Source: Nipponacmea schrenckii
Lineage: Eukaryota > Mollusca > Gastropoda > Lottiidae
Reading direction: 5' to 3'
Length of the DNA: 64,000 bases
Assembly (NCBI GenBank): GCA_030562195.1
Contig: JAUJPP010000011.1
Span: 8,928,001 to 8,992,000 of the forward strand
Both the position numbers and the translations under genes were made by a program. Position 1 is the first letter of the stretch. Each line of letters opens with the position of its first letter. Below are positions 12,634 to 24,059 of the stretch, one piece after another. A model generated the notes under the pieces. The model did no database searches, was not told where the DNA came from, and saw nothing but the letters and a program-made list of their open reading frames with translations.

Positions 12634-12639
12634 TTTATT
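12634..12639 (-). terminator. Possible poly(A) signal of LSM2
   Basis: TTTATT on the + strand (AATAAA on the - strand) about 400 bp past the LSM2 stop. No closer canonical signal was noticed. Confidence 0.35.
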
Positions 12640-13032
12640 TACAAAATGATTCAATCTCTTGCGGATCTTTGCAAGCTGACAATATTTACATGATTTCAAT
12701 TTAACTTTTATCCGTTTGTTTGTGGGTGCCTGCACACATTGTCTTAAGTCCAGGACTGCTGATACAAAGTTTCTTCCCCAGACATTTCAAGATAGCAAGT
12801 TCTCATATTAGAGAAACTCATTTCAATAATTCAGTATAATCCGTTCAAATTCAGCATTAAGCTAAAATTTCCAAACATACTTAAATCTCCCTTTTAACTC
12901 AAAAGATAACGTTAGATCACAATCACAAAAAGTAATTTTAAAGCTCCAACACACAATGTCATCAATTCAGCAGCCCAAACTCTAAACTGACACAAATATT
13001 TGTCAATGTTGGACTCAAGAGTAAATGGAATG

Positions 13033-14403
13033 TTATCTTGATTTATTCTGTGCTGCTTCTTTCCGGGCTGCGTCTTGTAGTAACTGTGTATCACATTCAT
13101 CAGCTGGCAACTGGACATATCGGACGACTGAACCACGAATAAAACAGTTCTTTACTGATAACTGAAATTAACATGAAATATTACCATATTATTATTCTCT
13201 AGATAGACATGCAATCAAATTAAAATGATATTGATTAATTCATCACAACCCTAGGTACAGGTAGTGATACAGCAATGAACAATGAATGGAAACTTTGTCA
13301 AACCAGAAGCATAAGACTTTATACTCTTTTTTAAAACAAATCTGTATACAGTTTATAGTTCACAGGTCACAGTGCCTAATTCAAATGACACTAGTCTTGG
13401 TCATTCCCTTCTACCTTTTTTACAAACAAGTAGGAATGTGGTTCAAAATTCAAAGGCAAAAAACTATCAAGACTTATCTATGGAATTAAAGAATGAATAC
13501 CTATTGTGAGCCTGATAAAGAATGACATTTCTCAGAAATGGAAAATAGAACTTACTACTTTAATATAAAATGTAAATAAGAGGAATAACAATAAAAACAC
13601 AAACCATATGAGGATATTTATCAGGGTCTGTAACACTGATGTCTGTAAGTTTGATATTTAAAAACTGGTCTACAGAATGTAATGTTCCACATATACTGAA
13701 AACACAGGAGAGAAAAAATAAGTCCTGTAACTCTAAATAAGCTTTCAAACTATCTAACTTCAGAGCAGAACTGACCAATCTAGGTACTGGGTAATGGATA
13801 TGAAAATGAGGTATAATAATACCTAATGGTGGCCTAAATTTGAATCAGTCATGACTCAAACATAATATTCAGTCTATCAGAATTCGGAAGAGAGTACTGG
13901 CAATGTTTTGTATAATCATGAATTACTATTTCTTATTAAATGAGTCAACTTATCCAATCCAAATCTTAAATTAAGCAATTTATTTAACTCTATACCTGAG
14001 GTCATTCTTTAACTCAACAACAACATCTTTACCAACTAACGACTTGAAAAACGAATAAAATAACTAAAATAAAAAAAAAATAAAATAAAATAAAAAAAGC
14101 ACATATTAATATTATCAATCTGAATTCTGAAATCAGTCCTTGAAAGGGAAAATTTGAGAGGGTTTAATTAGAAGTGGTCTTAGAAACAAGTATTACTGTA
14201 AAGGGAGATAATTTAGTGACATTTGCATTTAAGGGGAGATATAAAAATCATTTAATGAAATCAAGGGTTGACATCAAAGCAAAGACAATAAATCTTATGA
14301 GATCATCAGATAAATAGGTTCACCACTTGGAAAATCAACCAAGATCATAAAATAACAAATGATATAAAAGAAATCGCGAGAATCCTGCGAAATTCGTTAC
14401 CAT
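13033..14403 (-). CDS. LSM2: U6 snRNA-associated Sm-like protein LSm2
   Basis: LSm2 is a subunit of the LSm2-8 ring on U6 snRNA in the spliceosome and of the cytoplasmic LSm1-7 mRNA decay ring. Exons on the - strand: 14403-14401 (the ATG only), 14063-13996, 13695-13605, 13161-13033. Frame is continuous throughout and gives 96 residues; the human protein has 95. Visible hallmarks are LFYSFFKSLVGKDVVVELKN (strand 1-2 of the Sm fold), ICGTLHSVDQFLNIKLTD (Sm1 motif with the RNA-binding loop) and FIRGSVVRYVQLP (Sm2 motif), near-identical to animal LSm2. The first coding exon holds only the start codon, directly followed by a GTAACG donor; to my recollection the human gene also splits right after ATG. 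It is head to head with PSMB1 and probably shares its promoter. Confidence 0.95.
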
Positions 14404-14714
14404 TTCGACTGTTTTGATACCGGTCTCCCGCAATAAGTAAAACCACGTGTGTGGCGAGATTCTAAATTTCACGCTGCGATTAGCGCCTTTCTTTCAACAT
14501 CCAAATTATAAAAGGGATTTTACTTGATCATTAATGCAACTTGATTAACTCATTGTAAACCTAATTAGCTTAATTAAGCTAGAATTAATCATTCTAATTC
14601 TATGTCACGTGACATTAAACGAGACTTTCCTCCATTACTGAAAACAACACAAAACGGCAAACTCATCGTGAGATTTATTTTTTGGAAATTTTTTAACTAA
14701 AAGTGAATGGTGCA
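14404..14714. promoter_or_regulatory. Shared divergent promoter region of LSM2 and PSMB1, with two CACGTG boxes
   Basis: Only 311 bp separate the two start codons. The segment contains the perfect palindrome GTCACGTGAC (14604-14613) and a second CACGTG within ACCACGTGTGTGG (14443-14455). These are canonical E-boxes for bHLH-ZIP factors (USF/Myc/TFE type). No TATA box is obvious at either side. Dual regulation is inferred from spacing, not shown. Confidence 0.6.
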
Positions 14715-17529
14715 ATGGAGACTCACATGAAGGAACTATATGGCCAAAATGGACCCAAACAGGCTCATTTCAGTCCATACGCTTTTAATGGAGGGTAAGT
14801 AATGGATAGGATTTATTTCTCATGCATTTCTTGCCGGCCTTACTAATAATACTAAGTTACTTAGCCTTAGTCTGCACTGACAGTGACACTGTACTGACTT
14901 TCTTAAATTACTATGTCTGTGCCATTGAACACAAATGGTGCCATTGGTTGGGTTGGGGTGGCATGTGATTAATGTTCACCTCATTAAACTCAATTTGTCT
15001 GGAGCCTTATTAGGCCTATTAATAAATAAAGGTGATGTTAAAACAAACCAAAGAATTGCTTGTTAGTAAGGCACTGAGACAGTACAGGTAGACCCTTCTT
15101 ACCTTGTGCCGTGGACGTTGGGGATAGTCTTTGTGTTTAAACTTTGGTTTTGATGAAGTATTTGAGATACTTATTGTAAAGGAGAAGGATTAGGATTATT
15201 GAAAAGAATGTAAAGGAGTATGAATATCAGTTGACTGGTAAAATCTCAATACTTCACTGAAGGCTTGTAATTTGTATTTTCTACCTTACAGAACAGTGTT
15301 GGCAGTTGCAGGAGAAGATTTTGCAGTTGTAGCTTCAGACACACGACTTAGTGAAGGCTTCTCAATTCATTCTAGAGAATCACCCAAAACATATAAATTG
15401 TAAGTACCATACATATTTGGCATATTTACTTTTATGGCTACATACTGTACACTTGCCATTTCTATAATGCCATTTCTTATCGGCTATCAGTGGTTTCACC
15501 CGTTTTCATGTTCAACCATGGTTGTTTCACCCTATTATCAATTGTGATCAGAATAAAGTGAAATAAAATATAGAATGTATGTTTTCATTTGTGTTAGCTA
15601 TATATATAGGGGGTGAATCCAGTATGGGTGAAATAACCAGATAATTTTTAGCCTCTGGTGAAACAACCACGGTTGAACTTGAAAACGGGTGAGACCACCG
15701 TCTCCCTTCTTATCACATGATGGTTTGTGTAACAAGTGACAGTAATGGAAGTAATAGAAATATAGACAAGAAACAGGACAGTAAAGACTACCTTAAAAAA
15801 ATGATACCGGTAGTTGATGCTCAAAATGACTTATACTTTGCATTCTTAATATTGCCAGTATTCTCAAGACGTTTGTAGGATACCTTAAACAATGAGAAAG
15901 AAAGAGATTTTGCTAAGTTTTTACTGAATAACAATGATACTAATACTGTATTTCATTTGTAGAAGTGAAAAAACTGTGCTAGGAAGCTGTGGTTTCCATG
16001 GTGATGTTTTGACGTTAACCAAAGTGATTGAAGCTAGATTAAAGGTATAGTGATCATGATTAGATATTGAGAATCAATGAAAAGAGATGTTGGCAAGCCT
16101 GAAAGAGAAATTAAATTCAAGCCCCGAAATTGAATTCAAGAATTTTTTGGCGCTCTAATGTGACACTGTATTTTCTGTTGATTTCAAGTCAAAGATGTCT
16201 GGAAAGATGCCTTGCTTGTTATTAGAATAGGGAGTTACAGTGGGTTAAGAGTTCAATCCAGACAACAAGGTTGTCCCCTGTCAGTGATGCATGTCGAGTT
16301 GTTTGGGAGAAGTTAATTCAAGGCTGTGCTCCTTTAAGATCACTCAAAAGTTAGAAATATGGCAAAAAAGTGTAGGCATATGCAACTGTCTGGCATAATT
16401 TCTCTCTTGCACAGTGTATGGCATTACTTATAAACCCATTGGGTACTAGAATAGTAGGACATTAATTTCTTTAGTTTGCTATATTTGATTACATATGTAG
16501 ACTATAGCTCTGATATAAATACTATGTTTGCTTGTTACTATTACCTATTCTAAAATCTCTCTGGCCTGATTCTTATTTTGCTGTTGGTGCTATATTTATA
16601 GATGTATGAACACAGTCACAATAAGAAGATGAGTACCACTAGTATAGCTGCCATGTTATCAACTATGTTATATTATAAACGTTTCTTTCCTTATTATGTT
16701 TATAATATTATTGGTGGAATTGATGATGAAGGTACAGTATTTCTGATCACACATTATTAATATCCATATGAACTGTTTAGATATTTGTTTTTTTTTAAAG
16801 TAGAAATTGTAGAGTTTAGATTTAGTCTAATTAAATGCCTCTGGTTACCCTATTGGAGGGGATGAGATTAACATTTGAAATGGACTCTGAAATTGACTGT
16901 CAGTGACTGACATAGAAACAAGCTATTCTGTTAGTAAAATAAGACCATGTATCTTGTGGTATGTAAACTAAGTATGCGTCTATTTACAGGTAAAGGTTGT
17001 GTGTTTAGTTTTGATCCTGTAGGATCGTATGAAAGAGAAGCTTACAGAGCAGGAGGATCAGCTAGTTCTATGTTACAACCTCTATTAGATAATCAGGTAT
17101 ACACATTATAACTAATTTCCCCTCCCAGATCTTATGAAAAATGATAAAGACTGTGTGAAAAGGGAGAAATTAGCAATTTTGGTTGGGAGATTCTCCAAAG
17201 GGATAAGTTGTCATGAACCAGAATTGATATTTATGATATATTTGGATAATATTTTTTGTGGTATGGCCATGTATGTATTTAATCTACAGTAACAGATATT
17301 ATACTAATATTATATAATTACCTGACCTGTGTTTGTATTATAGATTGGGTTTAAGAATCAAGAAGGAGTAGCAGTGGTTCCATTGAGTCAAGTAAAAGCA
17401 GTAAATCTAGTAAAAGATGTGTTTATATCAGCAGCTGAACGAGATATCTATACTGGTGATGCTATTATTGTCAATGTTATAACTAAAGATGGGGTCACAT
17501 CGGAACAATTCCCATTACGTAAAGACTAG
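14715..17529 (+). CDS. PSMB1: Proteasome subunit beta type-1 (beta6)
   Basis: Non-catalytic beta6 subunit of the 20S proteasome core, in cytosol and nucleus. Exons 14715-14794, 15292-15399, 15963-16044, 16602-16731, 16990-17096 and 17344-17529 join in frame to 230 residues. Diagnostic blocks are FSPYAFNGG then [93 protein letters not shown] and a C-terminus [18 protein letters not shown] ending LRKD, all matching animal PSMB1. The start ATG was chosen because it gives the family N-terminus before the SPYxFNGG motif; an ATG at 14707 is out of frame and stops at once. A short propeptide-like N-terminus precedes the T of GGTVLAVAG. A poly(A) signal follows 80 bp after the stop. Introns 2 and 3 carry a MITE and a SINE. 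Confidence 0.97.
15492..15696. mobile_element. MITE with 40-bp terminal inverted repeats
   Basis: Left end 15492-15531 (GGTTTCACCCGTTTTCATGT...) and right end 15657-15696 (...TTGAAAACGGGTGAGACC) are reverse complements over 40 bp with three mismatches. The interior is AT-rich with no ORF. It lies in PSMB1 intron 2. Target duplication could not be resolved. Confidence 0.8.
16205..16440 (+). mobile_element. tRNA-like SINE copy 1
   Basis: The left part CAGTGGGTTAAGAGTTCAATCC resembles the region around a tRNA B box; it is followed by a body CCTGTCAGTGATGCATG and a 3' part GTGTAGGCATATGC. The same 3' part (AGTAGGCATATGCC or AGTAGGCTTATGCC) recurs in the copies at 28.1 kb and 40.6 kb. It lies in PSMB1 intron 3. 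Boundaries are approximate. Confidence 0.6.
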
Positions 17530-17608
17530 ATCTACCATAATTAACAAACTAGTATGGTTGGTGCAGAATTCTTCATTCATCTTGTTAGAGATCACTTTGT
17601 ATATAAGA

Positions 17609-17614
17609 AATAAA
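17609..17614 (+). terminator. PSMB1: Poly(A) signal of PSMB1
   Basis: AATAAA 80 bp after the PSMB1 stop codon. Confidence 0.8.
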
Positions 17615-17786
17615 ATTATTTCATCCAGATAGTTTTATGTTTTATATACCCACATGCTTTTATGTAAAATTCAGCTGATCTAATCTAAATATACAAGATT
17701 AAATAGGTTAATAATAATAATACCTGACTATTTGCACCATACAAGTATGAATTCTTCGTTTTCCATTTTATCCATAACATTGTTAG

Positions 17787-19044
17787 CAGGGGCGTAGGTA
17801 CGGGGTGGTGTGGGGGGGTGTCGCACCCCCCCACTTTTACTGAACTTGTCGGTAAAACGCGGAATCGGTCGGTAAAAAGGGGTCATGGATGGAACCGTCG
17901 CTAAAACGCGGAATCGATCGATTAAACCGATTAATTAACCTAAAAAGTAAAAACCTTGTGTTGGTTAAGATGTTATCAGTAAACTGTCAACATTAAAAGT
18001 ATTTTTTTTACTGAAACTACCGGAATCGGTCTTTATAAGTTTGTTATAACTGGAGTCTTCAGTAAAACCCTTGTTATCGGTAATCTGTTCGTTATTTGAA
18101 TTTGTCGGTAAAACGCGGAATTGGCCGATAGAAGGTCATAGATGGAGCCTTCGGTAAAACCGATTTGTTAACCGAAAGAGTGAATACCTTGTGTCTGTTA
18201 AGATGTTATCGGTAAACCGTTCGTCTACATTAAAGTGATTTTTACTAAACTTGTCGGTATAACACAGAATCGGTCGATAATAGACGGTCATGGAAGGGGA
18301 ATGGAGCCTTCGGTAAAACGGATTGGCTGACCGAAAGAGTGGAAACCTTTGGTCAGTGTCAATTATGTTATCGGAAAACTGTTCGTCTACTTAAGTGATT
18401 TTTAATGAAGTTGTCGGTAAAACGCAGAATAGGTTGAAAAAGGCTATATAAATCATGGTTTTCCGACGAAAATGGATAATTTTGACCGGTGGAAACGACT
18501 TCCAAAATCGCGTCAGATGTATTCTCCGGGTTTCCTAGTTTGTAAAATTTTCAGGGGGATAACCCCCGAAACCCCCCGCCATGTCAGTAAAACGCAGAAT
18601 AGGTCGAAAAAGGACATAGAAGAGGTTTTTCGATGAAAATTGATAATTTGGACCAGTGGAAAAGACCTCCGAAATCGCGTCAGATGTATTCTCCGAGTTT
18701 CCTAGTATGTAAAATTTTCCAGGGAAGAACCCCCGAACCCCCCGCCACTGCAAGGGCCAAATACGAAGGCCTTTGGCCTGCAGGACGTGCCTTGGAAAAA
18801 ACCTTTCAGTCCCCCCTCAGGCATATTCTAGATACACCCCTGATTGATATGGTTTTCAAAGGTTTAGGATTTGCTATAACGATGGATTTCGTTCGTGTAT
18901 AATGTATATACTTAAAAGTGCGAGTAAGTTATTTTTGCCCCCGGAAGAACACGTGTTCGTCGGTAAAACTTAGACGTTACACATGTTCGTCGGTAAAACT
19001 TAGACGTTACACCCCCCAGTCAAAATAGTCACGCTACACCCCTG
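17787..19044. mobile_element. hAT-like transposon, 1258 bp, internally repetitive
   Basis: Ends CAGGGGCGTAG and CTACACCCCTG form an 11-bp inverted repeat with one mismatch, and the flanks carry an exact 8-bp duplication ATTGTTAG (17779-17786 and 19045-19052). The interior consists of 100-200-bp repeats around CGGTAAAACGCGGAATCGGT, plus a duplicated block (about 18415-18585 and 18582-18745) containing AAATCGCGTCAGATGTATTC. Local GC is higher than in the surroundings. No transposase ORF, so non-autonomous. It lies between PSMB1 and EDF1. Confidence 0.85.
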
Positions 19045-19486
19045 ATTGTTAGCAACCACTGGACTTGCTATTTCCATGCCATTTTGGAAGTTAATAATGT
19101 AATTGACTTTGTTGGGTTAGTCAGGAATGATCACTTGTATAATACTTGTTATTTGTACATTTATACCCATTATCTAAACATAATAACTAAACCCATGGCA
19201 TTACTATTTCTTCTACTTGGAAATCTAAGACTTTTCTTTTTCAATATGACCATCTAAGAAGGTCCTGACTGAATAACACCGGCCCATTCTATTCTCTTTT
19301 CAGCCTTCAGAATCTTGTTACATTTTGTATTTCCAATGTCCATCTCATGGAGGTTAAAATTTTACTACTTAACTAATCCCCCACATTAAAATTAAAATAC
19401 TTTCACCCTTTCAAGATTCACTGACAGAAAGAATGTACTTCATGGTCCAGCAATCAAAAAACAACACTTCAAAAGCATTAATTTTT

Positions 19487-19492
19487 TTATTA
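19487..19492 (-). terminator. EDF1: Possible poly(A) signal of EDF1
   Basis: AATAAA on the - strand, about 780 bp past the EDF1 stop. A nearer alternative is at 19677-19682, about 590 bp past the stop. Confidence 0.45.
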
Positions 19493-20063
19493 TGAAATAA
19501 AGTTTTATCAACCTGAACTTTACCAAAAGTTGATGACAAATCAAGCCGAACACTGGCCTTGTCAAATTGAAACGGAACAAACAAGAACATAACACAACAC
19601 TTGCTGTAGTATTTTCATCAATTCATTCCACATTAGTTTCTACACTTAGAGCTTATATAGCAATTATCCCTTAATATTTATTCACAATTACCAATCTTGG
19701 AAGCCTTTAGATGCATTCATGTATTTTTCCATTGCAACACTTTGGATGAAACTGATAGCATCATTTTGGATGAAACTTGTAGCATCCAAGTTTTTTAGGA
19801 GATTTTATGTTGTGAAATATCTTAACTCACTAAAATGTAACTGTTTAACACCATCCCTGATGTGAAAACCTATTCCAGAGATTCCTTCTAAATGCTTCAA
19901 ATAAAGACTGATTTGATAACTTTCTTTAATAATTTTTACATTAAACTGCTTGATTCTATCAAATACCAGGCATAATATTAAAATAAGTCCCAGATGATGG
20001 AGGCATGTTTGATTGTTCAAAGCACCATTCCCAGTGAAACACTCATTGTCTTGGATGTTTTCT

Positions 20064-20143
20064 AGGAGTAGGGAAGGCTGTCTAGGGTCTGGTCCACCCT
20101 CATACTGGAGTATATAGGCTATATCCAGCCTTCCCTACTCCAG
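20064..20143. repeat. Short inverted repeat in the predicted EDF1 3' UTR
   Basis: GGAGTAGGGAAGGCTG near 20065 and CAGCCTTCCCTACTCC near 20127 are exact reverse complements, 16 bp, with a spacer of about 46 bp. The transcript of EDF1 would fold here. It may be a small mobile element or an RNA structure. Confidence 0.65.
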
Positions 20144-20269
20144 TCACGTCATATGAAAAATACATGAATGCAGCCATATAAGAGAGTAATATAAACTAGT
20201 AATTTGAAAGTAATATAATCCTTTTTCACTAGAAATAAATGAAAGAGATGTTGACAAACTTTCCACTGT

Positions 20270-22755
20270 TCACTTTTTACTTTTTGGTTCCAATGGTTGA
20301 CCTTTGTTAGCACCACGTAATCTTAAGCCTGTAAAAACAAAGAAATTTCACTTGAATCAACATAATGTTCTCAAGGGATTTTTTGTCACACCCTTGTCAG
20401 GATTGAGCATCTGCTGGGATATAAAGGATTAGATAATATTCACCTTTTCAACCTCAAACGTTATACATGCTTCATATGCAAATCAATAATAAACAGATAC
20501 AAATTAAAACATAACACATAACATACCATATGGATATACTATTTCTTGGATTTATCACACTCCAACGTTTCACATACACTTACAGGTAGCGTTTTCAAGA
20601 GAAGTTACTAACAAATTACTTTAAAATCTCATAAGATTATGGTTATCATAGGTTTCCTTATATTTACAATGTCAGGCTATTACAATCTTTTTACTCATAC
20701 CTGCATTGCCTGAAGTGATTATAGCCAATCAGAGCCCCTGACAGAAAAGCTGTGCCATGATACAAGAAAGGTGACTGTTGCAGTCAAATGAGAAGTTTGA
20801 AGTTTGTAATGATTCACATAGTGAAGATATGGTTTTGAAAGCTGTCCTGTTTTGTCAGCCTGTGACACAATGCACTGAATGAGCAAGGAAGAAGTTTTAC
20901 TTACCAAGACACCTCTCCATCTTTGCTAGAATACCTTGCGCTGGAATAGCTTTGCCTGACTCATAATCATTTACAACTGATGGCTTTTCATTGATCCTCT
21001 ACAATAAATCATTACATTGAGTTTGTTAAATTATTTAAATTAATTTCATTATATCAAAAATCTAAATATTTTATTTTCTATTTTTTCTGTAGATAACCCC
21101 TCTTAGTAAACTGTAGCAAAACATTAAGACAAATTTGAATTTTAAATCCGATTTTCAGTTGGAACAGTTTATAGAATGAACTGATATGCTTTATTATTAT
21201 GATTATAATTATGACATGTAAAATTTGTATAATTTGTACTGTCAGCTGGATGTTATTTGATCTATTTATTATTCAGTACTTACTGTAGCCAGTTCTTTCT
21301 GAGTAAAACCTTTATTAGCACGACCTTTTTGGATCAACTGAGCCACGCTTCTATCAATTGCATCATGGTGCAGCTCTTCTGTCTCTCGATCCAATTTAGC
21401 AGTATTTTTATCAGTTGTCACATGTTTATTGGTGGCAGCAGCATCTACAGAAGGTAATGTTATAGTAAATTCACACCAGACCTCCATTACTTTGCATATA
21501 TATTTACAATGCACAATATTGAATTTCACTCAGTATTTCCAAACAGTGACATAAAAAAGATTGATTAATATTTGAAGGCATTTTAAACAAAAACTATTAC
21601 ATACATTTCTTTCTGGTGTCCACCACACCACCTGACTGCATAGCTCGATTAACAGCCTGAAATACCATGAAATTAAATATATTAACTACAACCTTGGTTA
21701 AATGATTAATGGAAAATAAAGACTTATTTATAAAAACATTTTTTACCTACTATTAATAATTGAAATAAACTTTTTTGAATGGATTGAACTTAAATATCAG
21801 TGAAACTGTATAATAATTAAAAGCAGTCCCAGTTATCTTTAACTTTGAGCCCAGTCTTTGAAAGGTGGACTTGTCATTTATTAATCTATCTTATTGTATT
21901 GTATGTTAGTCTAGTAATAAGTTTGTTAGCTTCTTGTCCACTATTCTTCTTCTTAGTTTATCATGCCCAATAGTGAGAGTTAAACATGTGAGCGTATAGT
22001 TGTTTTCATGATGAATCTAAACAGTACCGGTATGATAGTTCTAGTAATGTTAGCTAGTATGCTTATCATAGATTGGATTTATTTATTTCATGTTTCCAAG
22101 CTCGGTTAAGATTGGTTTTGAATATGTTCAGGTTTGGTGATGCAACAACATAGTCAGGGAACATGAACAAAGAAGTTTTTTCTAATTTCCAGTCGAGTGT
22201 GTGGCTTCTGTTGTTTTAGATTGTGGCCTCGTCTATATGATGATAGTGGTAACATGGACTTATTGACAAGGGTGTTTATCGATAAATCTATATGGTGTCT
22301 TTTTGTTCTGTATTGGAGTGTGGGTATCTGTATAACATTTGCATTTCAATCATACAAAAGTTTACATAGCATCACGGCTGGACAAGAATTGATAATATTG
22401 ACATATAAAGACAGAATATGCTGTTTGTGACCTATATAATATGAGCCTATTTAAAAACTGGAGAAGAAGAATATTGGCCTTAGCATATATTGTAGCAGCA
22501 TTGTCATTATTACTAGACCTAAATTGGTTTCAAAATAGCAAAATACCTAGAACTAAAAAAAAGTATAGAATATCAAAGTCTGAAGAAGTGGTCTATCTGA
22601 GTGGTGCAATAACCAGGTTACCTTGCGAATCGACCGAATGAAACCAACCCAACAAAATCAAAACTTGACAAAGTTCATACCCCAGTTGTTCGTCTTTCCT
22701 GAGCCTTTGGTGGGGCTTTTCTCAGGTAAGTAACTTCATTCCATGAGTCTCCCAT
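20270..22755 (-). CDS. EDF1: Endothelial differentiation-related factor 1 / multiprotein bridging factor 1
   Basis: EDF1/MBF1 bridges TBP and bZIP/nuclear-receptor activators and, in the cytoplasm, binds collided ribosomes. Exons on the - strand: 22755-22681, 21656-21605, 21444-21284, 20998-20905, 20328-20270, giving 146 residues (human 148). The N-terminal MBF1 domain is seen as [20 protein letters not shown]. The linker contains [15 protein letters not shown], a signature of the family. The Cro/C1-type HTH domain runs from about residue 78 with [29 protein letters not shown] and [15 protein letters not shown]. It ends in a basic tail EPKSKK. Every junction is GT-AG and in frame. Intron 1 contains two + strand ORFs that look fortuitous. 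It is divergent from BAG6. Confidence 0.95.
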
Positions 22756-24059
22756 TTCTGCTGTATGTGATTGATTAAGATTCCTAAAATAAACTGGACT
22801 ACGAAATGAACTTTTTCATATAAAATGAAAACAATTGCTATGGATTATGAAATATGGCGGATCTGTAGTGTGAAATAAACATCTGCCTAACTTTGGTTGT
22901 CGTAAATTAATGCGTTGGCAAAATTAATGATGAGATTTGAGGACAAATTTGCAAAGAAAACAAACTAATTGAGAAAATGATCATCAGTTTTTCATTTTAA
23001 GCTTGAATATACAAGTGAAATTAAATTTGCATCTGTCGTAAATATTGTTGCACTTGTTTGTTTGTTTTCTTTCATTCCAGATAAAGTGACTAATCTAAGT
23101 CGTTTAATGTCGCAGATTCAACGAAAATAATTATTTTTCATCTGCCCATCCGTCTGGTTCTATCGAAAGAGAAATATTTAATGGAATTTAGCTTTCGGAA
23201 CATTTTAAGAATATGTCAAGTTGACATTTTGTGATTTCGGGGAATCAAGTTTAACCGGAAGCTGGTGATATTAAAACCGGAAGTTTAGGAAATCATAAGT
23301 TAAAAATTTTGTCCGGATAAAACTAGAATAGAAATCTAATATCAAAAAGCTATTTTTAACTGAAAGTCATATTTTTCAGCCATATTGTTATCCATGAGAT
23401 AATATCTCATTTTGTAAGTTTGTGAGATCTTGTCCTCTCTGTGTTCTAAATGTGTAGCCCCCACCCCTTTAGTCAAATTCAAAGACGAAATGGCAAGGGG
23501 TTTTCGCTTCGGTACACTAACCCTTTCGTCTACTCTCCCTTCAATCCTTTGTTCAGCTTTTAAGTTCTATCAAAATCAAATTCATTCTTTGGTCTTGTAC
23601 CCATAGTCCTACTATCCTTAGCCCTATATGCCTGTTTTACTTGTTCTTCTGTTAGCAAGCACTGATTCTCCTCACCTCTGACTTTTGTTTCTGACTACGA
23701 GAGCTATGATTCTATTCCTTAATCCTTCTCAGCCTTTGAGTTTGACATCTATACAGGCAGGTATGGCTGGGGAGAGTCCTTAAACCTCCATATATTTGGA
23801 TGTTTTTGTAGTTCAATCTTCCTAAACCATTCATGTCATGCCTGCGTTTCTGTTGGAAGTTTAAGAATTCAAATTGCTCATTCGCAATCTTAAATTGTGC
23901 GCTCATCCAAAATAATCAACGCTTCAGGTTACGCTGTCAGAGGCTGGGAATAGAGTCAGCCAGTTTCGTACCATGTGAGTCAAGATTTAAATTATAGGTT
24001 TGATAATTTGAGATATGATTATTTATTGTAGGTGAGAGTTTAGTTATACAGAAATTGAA
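22756..24059. promoter_or_regulatory. Divergent intergenic region between EDF1 and BAG6
   Basis: The 1.3 kb between the EDF1 (-) and BAG6 (+) start codons must hold both promoters. A TTATTGTAG acceptor-like site at about 24022-24030 suggests that BAG6 has an upstream non-coding exon whose 3' end was not located with confidence. No TATA box or strong regulatory motif was identified. No separate gene seen. Confidence 0.4.

Noticed and set aside
18535..18902. ORFs within the hAT-like element
   Set aside because: They lie in duplicated non-coding repeat blocks on both strands and do not resemble transposase.
22197..22641. Two + strand ORFs with hydrophobic segments in EDF1 intron 1
   Set aside because: No family resemblance, no splice sites joining them, and the second ends just beside EDF1 exon 1; probably fortuitous.
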